Of a stretch of 38,870 nucleotides of DNA, positions 1 to 7,208 are shown piece after piece (the first letter of the stretch is position 1; each line of letters begins with the position of its first letter). The stretch is from the NCBI GenBank assembly GCA_947175245.1, contig CAMWLW010000017.1, forward strand, positions 1 through 38,870. The letters are read 5' to 3'. Position numbers and translations under genes: made by a program. Below the pieces are notes generated by a model. The model was not told the DNA's origin, made no database searches, and was given only the letters and a program-made list of their open reading frames with translations. Source of the stretch: an uncultured Bacteroidales bacterium. Its GTDB lineage: Bacteria; Bacteroidota; Bacteroidia; Bacteroidales; Muribaculaceae.

Positions 1-1918
1 TGGCTATACCGTCGATACCGCCGAATATGAGAAGACTGTCGGGGGTGATGAATGCGGCACCGTCACTGAACTCGGTGACGTCGACACCTATACGGCTGTC
101 AATGATGCGTGGACGTTCGGTGGCGGGGTCGAAGATTACGATGCCTTTATTGGTCGATGCCCAGATGTCGCCCGAGGGGTGTTTGAGCAGGGTGTGAATG
201 GTGCTGTTGGGGAAGCCTGTCAGCTCGCCGCGGAAGAGCTTCTCGCGTGTAGGCGTTTGCATTACAAGGCCGTTGCCTGTACCTATCCACATCACGGTGT
301 CATCTTTGACGGCGGCAAAGGCATCGTTTACCGTTGGTGAGTCATAGCTCTCTCTCAAGGCTACCGGTTTGAGGGTCTGTGATCGTTCATCATATATATA
401 TGTACCCTTGCCGCGGTTGGAGAATACCGGCTTGTTGCTCTCGTCAAGTGATATCGAGAAGAAATAGTTATCAGAGAACGTGCGGTCGCCGACGAGAAAC
501 TGGCGGGTGTCATAGATGCGAGGCGTGGGGCCGCTGTTGTCAATGCGCGACCGGTAGACACCCTGACCCACTGATGCCGTCCAGAGTGTGGTGTCGTTGG
601 TCTCGACGACTCCGTGTAGCCAGCGCATGTTGACATCGGTGTCGACACGGCTTATGCGTCCGGTTTTGTAGTCATAGACGTTGAGCCCTTCCTCGGTGGC
701 TATCCACATGCGCGGGCGTGAGCTGCCGCTGAAGGCAAACACCGAGTTGTGTCGCAGCGGCGAGTTGTCTGATCGCCACAGGCGGGGCGAGCGGTAGGTG
801 AGATAGCGGGTGTCAAAGTCGCTGAGTTGCAGCAGACCGTCGCCTTTGGTGCCTACCCACAGGTTATTGTCAGGGTCGATAAACAGGCAGCGTGCCGGGT
901 TGGAAATCATTTGTTCGAGGTCGCTGTAGGTGATGGTCTTGACATCAAACAGGCCTGTGCTGCATGTGTACACACCTCCACAGTCCGAGCCTATCCATAC
1001 GACGTCCTGTTCGTCGGATGATGCGAGGCTGAATACACCGACATTTATACCGAGGTCGGCAGGGCGGTAGTCGTTGTTGCGCTCGGCACGCACCGCGCCG
1101 TTGGTCTTGAACGATATGTACAGGTTGCCCGAGTGGTCGGCGACAATCGACGACAGGGCACCGCGTTGAGCCAGCAGTGATGCTATTGATGTGAGCGGGG
1201 TGTTACTGAACGTGGCGACGTCAAATTGGGTCAGTGTGCCGTCATCAGTGACCGTGTAGGTGACGCGTCCGTCCGAGCCGGCAAATGTCAGTGGCCGGTC
1301 TGATATGATGTCGGTCTCGCCGGCGGTGAATGTATTGCCCGAGCGCTGGAGTCTGACCGATTTGATGCCATCGCGGCAGAACAGGAGCATACGGTCGGCC
1401 ACAAAAGCGAGTTCGAGCACATCGTCGCGGTCAGTGCGTACGCCGGTAATGAGCCTGAATTCGTCGGTATCGGCGTCGAAGCAGTACAGGCGTCCGTCTT
1501 CATCAATCACAAACGGGCGGCCGCTGCTGTTTTTGCGCAGTATCTCATGGCCGTGAAACTGCCCGAAGGTAGTGACCATGCCTGTATCGGTGTTGATACG
1601 GTTCATGCCATAGTTGGTCTGAATCCATATCTCGCCCGGCTTTATCTCCATTATGCCCTCGATGATATTGCCCGAGAGCTGAGACTCGGGATAAATGTGA
1701 GAGAACGGGTAGACATGGCGCCCGTCATAGAGGTTGATTCCGTCACAAGTGCCTATCCACAGCATGCCGTTGTAGTCCTGGCATAGAGAGAGGGCCGCGC
1801 TGTTTGACATACCGTCGGCATTTGATATGCGGCGTATGTTGAGTGCTCCCGCTCCCGTTGTGGTCAGAAGCATGATGATAACGGGGATAAAGAGACGCTT
1901 TGCAAGTAGTTTAATCAT
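1..1918 (-). CDS. Hybrid two-component system regulator (HTCS), N-terminal propeller sensor, partial
   Basis: Open frame of about 639 codons running off the left edge; only the N-terminal sensor part is present. I translated it from the minus strand starting at the ATG at 1918. It begins with a hydrophobic signal or membrane segment (residues about 7-25), followed by many Reg_prop blades with the typical motifs WIGTCDG (54-60), LWVGTKGDGL, MWIATEEGL, MWIGTGNGL and IWASTNKGI. In the Bacteroidetes HTCS family two such propellers form a periplasmic sensor followed by a Y_Y_Y domain, histidine kinase, receiver and AraC-type DNA-binding domain; those later parts would lie outside the window. HTCS proteins usually sense an oligosaccharide and switch on the adjacent PUL, so this is the likely regulator of the genes at 2075-21636. 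The kinase half is inferred, since it is not visible. A single-polypeptide propeller sensor without kinase is less likely. Confidence 0.88.
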   Translation of the reverse strand, partial: MIKLLAKRLFIPVIIMLLTTTGAGALNIRRISNADGMSNSAALSLCQDYNGMLWIGTCDGINLYDGRHVYPFSHIYPESQLSGNIIEGIMEIKPGEIWIQTNYGMNRINTDTGMVTTFGQFHGHEILRKNSSGRPFVIDEDGRLYCFDADTDEFRLITGVRTDRDDVLELAFVADRMLLFCRDGIKSVRLQRSGNTFTAGETDIISDRPLTFAGSDGRVTYTVTDDGTLTQFDVATFSNTPLTSIASLLAQRGALSSIVADHSGNLYISFKTNGAVRAERNNDYRPADLGINVGVFSLASSDEQDVVWIGSDCGGVYTCSTGLFDVKTITYSDLEQMISNPARCLFIDPDNNLWVGTKGDGLLQLSDFDTRYLTYRSPRLWRSDNSPLRHNSVFAFSGSSRPRMWIATEEGLNVYDYKTGRISRVDTDVNMRWLHGVVETNDTTLWTASVGQGVYRSRIDNSGPTPRIYDTRQFLVGDRTFSDNYFFSISLDESNKPVFSNRGKGTYIYDERSQTLKPVALRESYDSPTVNDAFAAVKDDTVMWIGTGNGLVMQTPTREKLFRGELTGFPNSTIHTLLKHPSGDIWASTNKGIVIFDPATERPRIIDSRIGVDVTEFSDGAAFITPDSLLIFGGIDGIA

Positions 1919-1945
1919 GGATGTGATGATAGGTGTTAAGTATTG

Positions 1946-1977
1946 CAAATGTAGATAAAAAATCGGTTATCCACAAC
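1946..1977 (-). promoter_or_regulatory. Promoter of the HTCS regulator gene
   Basis: On the minus strand, GTTG is followed by 20 nt and then TACATTTG, matching the Bacteroidetes sigma-ABfr consensus TTTG-N19-21-TAnnTTTG. The -7 element lies about 28 nt before the ATG at 1918. Confidence 0.65.
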
Positions 1978-2027
1978 GGTTGTACTAATATGGCGAAAAA
2001 ACACACATGCCTCAAGAGTCAATGGAA

Positions 2028-2035
2028 TAACTTTG
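2028..2035 (+). promoter_or_regulatory. Promoter -7 element upstream of the DUF4965 gene
   Basis: TAACTTTG matches the Bacteroidetes -7 consensus TAnnTTTG and lies 39 nt before the ATG at 2075. No TTTG is seen at the expected -33 spacing, which fits a promoter that needs an activator such as the divergent HTCS. Confidence 0.55.
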
Positions 2036-2074
2036 TAGCAGAAAAAATTTTTAATAACGTATTCAAACCAAATC

Positions 2075-4570
2075 ATGAAAAAACTTCATCTCTTCTCACT
2101 GGCGGCCGCTGCTGTCGCCCTGGCCGGAACATCGCTGGCCATCCAGAGCTGTGGCGAGGCAAAAGCTGCCGATGCAAGCGATAAATTTCGCGCACCGGCT
2201 GTTCCGCTGATTACTATCGACCCATATACCAGTGCCTGGTCGGCGGCCGATAACCTGTATGACAGGAACGTGACACACTGGACAGGCCGGCCCTTCCCCC
2301 TTATCGGAGCTATCAAGGTCGACGGGAATGTGTACCGTTTCATGGGCGAGGAGATTCCGGTTCTTGAGACCGTACTGCCTAACGCTCAGGGCGGCAACTG
2401 GACAGGAAACTATGTGACCACGCAGCCGGTCGGCGAGTGGATGTCTGTCGGTTATGACGATTCTAAATGGACGACAGCAACGGGCGCTTTCGGCACCGTG
2501 CCTGCCGAACATCTTGCACGCACCGAGTGGAACACGCCCGAGATATGGACGCGCCGCACATTTGATATCGACACGGCCTATATCAACAAGCCTCTATTCC
2601 TCAATCTGTCACATGACGATGACGCGATAGTATATATTAACGGTATGAAGGTTGCCGAGACCGGCAACTCGGCCGGCAAGAACTTCAAATATGAGATTCC
2701 CGACAGCGTCAAGGCTTCGCTGATGCCAACCGGCAATGTGATTGCGGCCTGGTGTCTTGACCGCGGCGGCCTGGCATTCATCGATTATGGTATAGACGTC
2801 GAGGCAAGTTGCTCACGTTATATCACTGAGACCGCTACCCAGACATCGGTAACGGTCGACCCGATGAACACTATCTATACATTTACATGTGGCCCTGTTG
2901 ATCTGAAACTTACGTTCACGGCCCCCGTGTTCCTCGACAACCTTGACCTGCTTTCACGCCCCGTCAACTACATGACTTATGAGGTGATGGCTAACGACGG
3001 CAGCAAGCACAACGTCGAGCTATATATCGAGACCGGCAAGGAATGGGCCCTCGACAGCAGTCATCAGAATGCCGAGGCGTCGGTTATTGCTCTTCCCGAT
3101 AATCTTGTGGCTGTGACAGTTGCCAATGTTGAGCAGAAGCCTTTGAACAAGTCGGGCGACGACGTGCGCATTGACTGGGGCCGATTCTATCTCGTAGCCG
3201 ATGCCGCTGATGCAACCCCGTTTGTGGGTGAGAGCCTGTCGGCACGCCGCTCATTTATCGATGGTGAGACTCTTGATACCGCGGGTCAGACCATAGGCTT
3301 CATTATCAATCAAGGTGAGACCGATGCTGCTAACGGCTACCTGATGTTTGCCTACGACGACGAGTATTCAATTCAGTATTTCGGTAACAACCTGCGTCCT
3401 TACTGGAACCGAGACGGTCGTTCGACCATTGTTGACCAAATTGAGGCCGCTGCCGCCGACTATGACAAACTCATGAAAGCTGCCGCCGACTTTGACAAGC
3501 AGATGCTTGCTGAGGCTACCGAGGCCGGTGGTGCTGAATATGCACGCCTTTGCGCGCTGGCCTACCGTCAGGCTATAGCTGCACACAAGCTCGTGGAGTC
3601 GCCCGATAACGAGCTGCTTTGGTTCTCGAAGGAGAATTTCAGCAACGGCTCGATCGGTACTGTCGACATCACTTACCCCACCGCGCCTATGTTCCTGCTC
3701 TATAACACCGAGCTTGTCAAGGGCCTGATGAACCATATCTTTGATTACAGTGAGAAATATGGCTGGAACAAGCCGTTTGCCGCTCACGACGTGGGCACCT
3801 ACCCGCTGGCAAACGGTCAGACCTATGGCGGCGACATGCCCGTCGAGGAGAGTGGTAACATGCTCATCCTGGCTGCCGCTATCGCCAAGATGGAGGGTAA
3901 CGCCGACTATGCCAAGGCCCACTGGAACACGCTCTCGACCTGGGCCGAGTATCTGACCGAGTTTGGTCTCGACCCTGAGAATCAGCTTTGCACTGACGAT
4001 TTTGCCGGTCACTTCGCCCACAACGCCAACCTGTCGGTCAAGGCTATACTCGGTGTTGCATCTTATGGTTATCTCGCCGGGTTGCTGGGCAAGGACGACG
4101 TTGCCGCACAGTATGACGCCAAAGCCCGCGAGATGGCTGCCGAGTGGGAGAAACTTGCAGCCGACGGCGACCACTATCGCCTCACGTTCGACAAGCCCGG
4201 CACCTGGAGTCAGAAGTATAACATGGTGTGGGATAATCTGCTTGGCTTCGACATCTTCAACGACTCGATTATGGAGAAGGAGATACCCTACTATCTGAGC
4301 GTTCAGAACGAGTATGGCCTGCCCCTCGACAACCGCGAGACTTACACCAAGACCGACTGGATCATGTGGACTGCAACCATGGCTCCCGACAAGGCTACAT
4401 TCGAGCAGTTTGTCAAGCCCGTCTATAAGTTCATGAACGAGACCACATCGCGTGTCCCGATGAGCGACTGGGTATTTACCGACAAGCCCGAGCAGCGTGG
4501 TTTCCAGGCCCGTGCCGTCGTAGGCGGTTACTTCATCAAGATGCTCGACGAGAAGATTAACAATAAATAA
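2075..4570 (+). CDS. DUF4965/DUF5127 (glutaminase A-like) surface lipoprotein
   Basis: The 831-residue protein has a lipoprotein signal with Cys26 (context AIQSC). The layout resembles Bacteroidetes members of the 'glutaminase A' superfamily: a short DUF4964-like N-terminus (about 40-95), an inserted galactose-binding-like beta domain (about 100-235; WTRRTFDID, YINGMKVAE), a DUF5127-like beta sandwich (about 250-480) and a C-terminal helical DUF4965/DUF1793-like barrel (about 490-830; FSNGSIGTVDITYPTAP, DNRETYTKTDWIMWTA). The name comes from a fungal glutaminase, but Bacteroidetes homologues commonly sit in PULs and the helical barrel resembles glycosidases. A glycan substrate is therefore at least as likely as glutamine. 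It is next to a GH76 gene and divergent from the HTCS gene. The family call is good; the reaction is unknown. Confidence 0.82.
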   Translation: MKKLHLFSLAAAAVALAGTSLAIQSCGEAKAADASDKFRAPAVPLITIDPYTSAWSAADNLYDRNVTHWTGRPFPLIGAIKVDGNVYRFMGEEIPVLETVLPNAQGGNWTGNYVTTQPVGEWMSVGYDDSKWTTATGAFGTVPAEHLARTEWNTPEIWTRRTFDIDTAYINKPLFLNLSHDDDAIVYINGMKVAETGNSAGKNFKYEIPDSVKASLMPTGNVIAAWCLDRGGLAFIDYGIDVEASCSRYITETATQTSVTVDPMNTIYTFTCGPVDLKLTFTAPVFLDNLDLLSRPVNYMTYEVMANDGSKHNVELYIETGKEWALDSSHQNAEASVIALPDNLVAVTVANVEQKPLNKSGDDVRIDWGRFYLVADAADATPFVGESLSARRSFIDGETLDTAGQTIGFIINQGETDAANGYLMFAYDDEYSIQYFGNNLRPYWNRDGRSTIVDQIEAAAADYDKLMKAAADFDKQMLAEATEAGGAEYARLCALAYRQAIAAHKLVESPDNELLWFSKENFSNGSIGTVDITYPTAPMFLLYNTELVKGLMNHIFDYSEKYGWNKPFAAHDVGTYPLANGQTYGGDMPVEESGNMLILAAAIAKMEGNADYAKAHWNTLSTWAEYLTEFGLDPENQLCTDDFAGHFAHNANLSVKAILGVASYGYLAGLLGKDDVAAQYDAKAREMAAEWEKLAADGDHYRLTFDKPGTWSQKYNMVWDNLLGFDIFNDSIMEKEIPYYLSVQNEYGLPLDNRETYTKTDWIMWTATMAPDKATFEQFVKPVYKFMNETTSRVPMSDWVFTDKPEQRGFQARAVVGGYFIKMLDEKINNK

Positions 4571-4592
4571 TTGCTTCAGAAAGGACTTTCAC

Positions 4593-4634
4593 AGGTTGTG
4601 TCAGAAATAACATTTTCCTGGCACAACCTTTTTT
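4593..4634 (+). terminator. Rho-independent terminator after the DUF4965 gene
   Basis: A 12-bp stem (4593-4604 with 4618-4629, one G-U pair) is followed by six Ts at 4629-4634. It separates the DUF4965 gene from the GH76 gene, which has its own -7 element immediately downstream. Confidence 0.8.
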
Positions 4635-4636
4635 CT

Positions 4637-4644
4637 TATTTTTG
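4637..4644 (+). promoter_or_regulatory. Promoter -7 element of the first GH76 gene
   Basis: TATTTTTG matches TAnnTTTG exactly and starts 3 nt after the T tract of the preceding terminator. The ATG at 4671 is 26 nt downstream. The -33 region would fall in the terminator's distal arm and has only a weak TTTC. Confidence 0.6.
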
Positions 4645-4670
4645 TAATCAAACATCACTTACAATTATAT

Positions 4671-5999
4671 ATGAAATCGATTTATATACTATCGGCAGCC
4701 GTTGCCATGGCCTTGTGTACGGCCTGTTCGAGTAATAAGGAGGCCGCGGCTTTGCCCGGGACGACTCTATCAATCAATGATGTGTGGCAGGCCTACGATG
4801 CCTTTAACACTGTCTATCTCGACTCGGCCAAGTACATCTACCGCAATACTAACCTCGATCCCCATGCCACCGACCGTTTCAACGGCGCGGCAGCTATATG
4901 GTGTCAGCCCATGTATGTCGACATGGCCATGAATGCCGCGGCGCTCGCCAGGACTGTGGGCGACTCGGCACGCATTGAGCAGTATGACACCCTCACCCGG
5001 CAGTTGCTCGAGGGTAACATTGCCCAATTCCTTGACTTTGACTTCGATATATGTGAGGAATCGCGCGGCTGGTTCATCTATGACGATATCCAGTGGTGGA
5101 CCATCACCCTCGCCCGTGCCTATCTCGCCACCGGCGACGAGCGCTATCGCGAGCTGGCCGAGAAGAGCTTTGCCCGAGTGTGGTATGGCTCGCCCGTGGT
5201 CGGTGATACCGGTTCGTATGCCGACCCTGCCAAAGATCTTGGCGGCGGCATGTTCTGGCAGTGGCAGCCCCTTCACCATCCCAAGGTCAACGAGGCCGGT
5301 CACGGCAAGATGTCGTGCATCAACTTCCCCACCGTGGTGGCCGCCATGCTGTTGTATCAGGCAGCTCCGGCCGACCGTGAGGCCGACGCCAATCCCATCG
5401 TGTGGACCAACGAGTACGGCACATTCACCCGTCCGGCCTACGAAACCAAAGACCGCTACCTCGAGATGGCTCGCGAAATCTATGACTGGAGCGTGAAAAA
5501 TCTCGCCGAGCTTCCCGAGGGTAAGGTACACGATAACCGTCACGGCGACTCGGTCGGCGGACATCCTCTCATTTACAATCAGGGTACATTCATCGGCGCG
5601 TCGGCACTGCTTTATCTCGCTACCGGCGACCAAAGCTACCTTGACAACGCCCGTGCGGGTGCCGACTATTCGATCAACACCATGTCGGCCGATCACGGTA
5701 TGCTACCGTGGGCCCATAACCACCGCCACCCCTACGACCAGGGCAGCCTCGAGCAAGGTGTCTATCCCGCTATATGGTGCCAGTACATGAGTCTGCTCAC
5801 CGACGAGTGCGGTCAGAAAGACTATCTGCCGTTCCTTGTCAGGAATATCGAGGCCGGCTGGGCCAACCGTCAGGCCGCGACCGACATTTGTGACGGCGAG
5901 GCATGGGCAGTAACCCCGTCCGATACCATCATCGGCAGCTACGCCGCATCATCGACCCCCGCGCTGATGCTCACCACGGCCAACTCGCTCAAGAAATAG
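4671..5999 (+). CDS. GH76 family endo-alpha-1,6-mannanase-like lipoprotein
   Basis: The 442-residue protein has a lipoprotein signal ending at Cys19 (CTACSSN). Its hallmark is the paired aspartates of GH76, Asp138-Asp139 in FIYDDIQWW; in characterised GH76 enzymes the adjacent pair provides nucleophile and acid/base. Other family signatures are ATGDERYRELAEK (about 153-165), GGGMFWQW (about 191-198) and YNQGTFIGA (about 302-310), all consistent with an (alpha/alpha)6 barrel. Known GH76 members hydrolyse the alpha-1,6-mannan backbone of fungal mannan. The protein is probably tethered to the outer membrane, where it would cut long chains for uptake by the downstream SusC/SusD pair. It is transcribed from its own promoter. 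A second, divergent GH76 lies at 11790-13241, suggesting the two act at different stages or on different side-chain patterns. Confidence 0.87.
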   Translation: MKSIYILSAAVAMALCTACSSNKEAAALPGTTLSINDVWQAYDAFNTVYLDSAKYIYRNTNLDPHATDRFNGAAAIWCQPMYVDMAMNAAALARTVGDSARIEQYDTLTRQLLEGNIAQFLDFDFDICEESRGWFIYDDIQWWTITLARAYLATGDERYRELAEKSFARVWYGSPVVGDTGSYADPAKDLGGGMFWQWQPLHHPKVNEAGHGKMSCINFPTVVAAMLLYQAAPADREADANPIVWTNEYGTFTRPAYETKDRYLEMAREIYDWSVKNLAELPEGKVHDNRHGDSVGGHPLIYNQGTFIGASALLYLATGDQSYLDNARAGADYSINTMSADHGMLPWAHNHRHPYDQGSLEQGVYPAIWCQYMSLLTDECGQKDYLPFLVRNIEAGWANRQAATDICDGEAWAVTPSDTIIGSYAASSTPALMLTTANSLKK

Positions 6000-6023
6000 C
6001 CCGCAACCCGACACAAAATCAAA

Positions 6024-6061
6024 CAGGCCACACCTCCCGTTACTCGCGGTGGTGTGGCCTG
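6024..6061. terminator. Terminator hairpin between convergent genes
   Basis: A perfect 11-bp stem (6024-6034 with 6051-6061) lies between the GH76 stop at 5999 and the end of the minus-strand acyltransferase gene at 6093. T tracts on either side are short, so it probably acts as a shared bidirectional terminator. Confidence 0.65.
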
Positions 6062-6092
6062 CTCCATTTAAGGATTCTATTAATTGGGTATT

Positions 6093-7196
6093 TTAACGTT
6101 TCGGCTCTACGCCCAGGAACCATTGGCTACCGGGGATGTAGGATAGTATCTTGGTGCAGACGTAGCAGGTTATAAATGTCGCCACGGCTATGGCCGGGAT
6201 GGCGGCTACTGTGGGCAGCTGCCATTGACCCTTGATTATGGCTACCCACATGCCGAGCCAGAATATGTGCATCAGGTACATGCCGTAGCTCATGCGCGAG
6301 CAATCCTCGACGGCAGCCGGTTCGTGCCCGTTGCCTATGCAGCTGAACATGAGGAATGCACCCGTGGTGAGTATCACCACATTGAGCGTGCAGAACGACC
6401 AGCCTATCTCTAACTCGGGGGTGACGAGCAGTTGCCCGGGCACGGCCTGGATGTAGAACGACAGTATCGTCCATACAGCTCCCACGGCCACCATTACAGC
6501 ACCCGTGCCCAAGCGGCGCGCGTTGCTCCATGTGAGCCTGAGCCTGATGTAGTGGGCGATAACGAGATAGCCAAGGTAGCCGGCAAAGTACCACAGCATG
6601 TGGAACTCATTCCAGAAGCACTGACCCCACAGCTCGCCACACCAGCGGTTGAGATAGGGCATACAGGTCGACAGCACGAACAGGCTGATGAAAAACAGCT
6701 CCTGACGCGCGGTGGCCTGCCTGAGCCACGGCGATATGATAGGGATGAACAGGTAGAGGCCAAGCAGCGGATACATGAACCACAGGTGTCCGGCCAGTGT
6801 GGGGAAGTTGAGCAACAGGCGGCTCAGGTCGGTCGAGGCTGTGTCGGTGTCAATCTGCCCCCACAGCAGCGGCAGCAGGCTGTAAAGCAGCATGAAGCAG
6901 AACATCGGCGGTACCACGCGCATGAAGCGCTTGCGGTAGAAGCCCGCCATCGTCTCCCCCTCGCGCATCGGCACCAAGAGGAATGACGACACGATGATGA
7001 ACAGCGGCACCGACATGCGCGAGAAACCGTCATAAATCGACACCCACAGGCGGTCGCTCTCGGTGAGCAGCAGCGATGTAGGCCCGGCCATGTCTGTGGC
7101 GTCAGGCCCGGCATAGAAATTTTCGCTGGCATGGACAAGCATCACCAGGAAACACGCGAAAACGCGCACAAAATCCAGAAATACAATGCGTTTCAT
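6093..7196 (-). CDS. Membrane acyltransferase (acyltransferase 3 family)
   Basis: The 367-residue integral membrane protein has about ten hydrophobic segments. Its N-terminus (FLDFVRVFACFLVMLVHASE) is the first helix of the acyltransferase 3 / OpgC-OafA family, with conserved Arg11 and His22. Members move acetyl or other acyl groups across the cytoplasmic membrane onto sugars or glycolipids. The start lies only 12 bp after the GH92 stop on the same strand, so the two are probably cotranscribed. An acyltransferase in a degradative locus is somewhat unusual; it may modify a host-cell glycan rather than the substrate. The acceptor cannot be told from sequence. Confidence 0.85.
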   Translation of the reverse strand: MKRIVFLDFVRVFACFLVMLVHASENFYAGPDATDMAGPTSLLLTESDRLWVSIYDGFSRMSVPLFIIVSSFLLVPMREGETMAGFYRKRFMRVVPPMFCFMLLYSLLPLLWGQIDTDTASTDLSRLLLNFPTLAGHLWFMYPLLGLYLFIPIISPWLRQATARQELFFISLFVLSTCMPYLNRWCGELWGQCFWNEFHMLWYFAGYLGYLVIAHYIRLRLTWSNARRLGTGAVMVAVGAVWTILSFYIQAVPGQLLVTPELEIGWSFCTLNVVILTTGAFLMFSCIGNGHEPAAVEDCSRMSYGMYLMHIFWLGMWVAIIKGQWQLPTVAAIPAIAVATFITCYVCTKILSYIPGSQWFLGVEPKR

Positions 7197-7208
7197 TCTG
7201 ACAGTGAT

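Noticed and set aside
3368-4174. 268-codon minus-strand frame opposite the DUF4965 gene
   Set aside because: Antisense shadow of a well-supported gene, with no family features.
4770-5696. 308-codon minus-strand frame opposite the first GH76 gene
   Set aside because: Antisense shadow; the GH76 catalytic motif and signal peptide support the plus strand.
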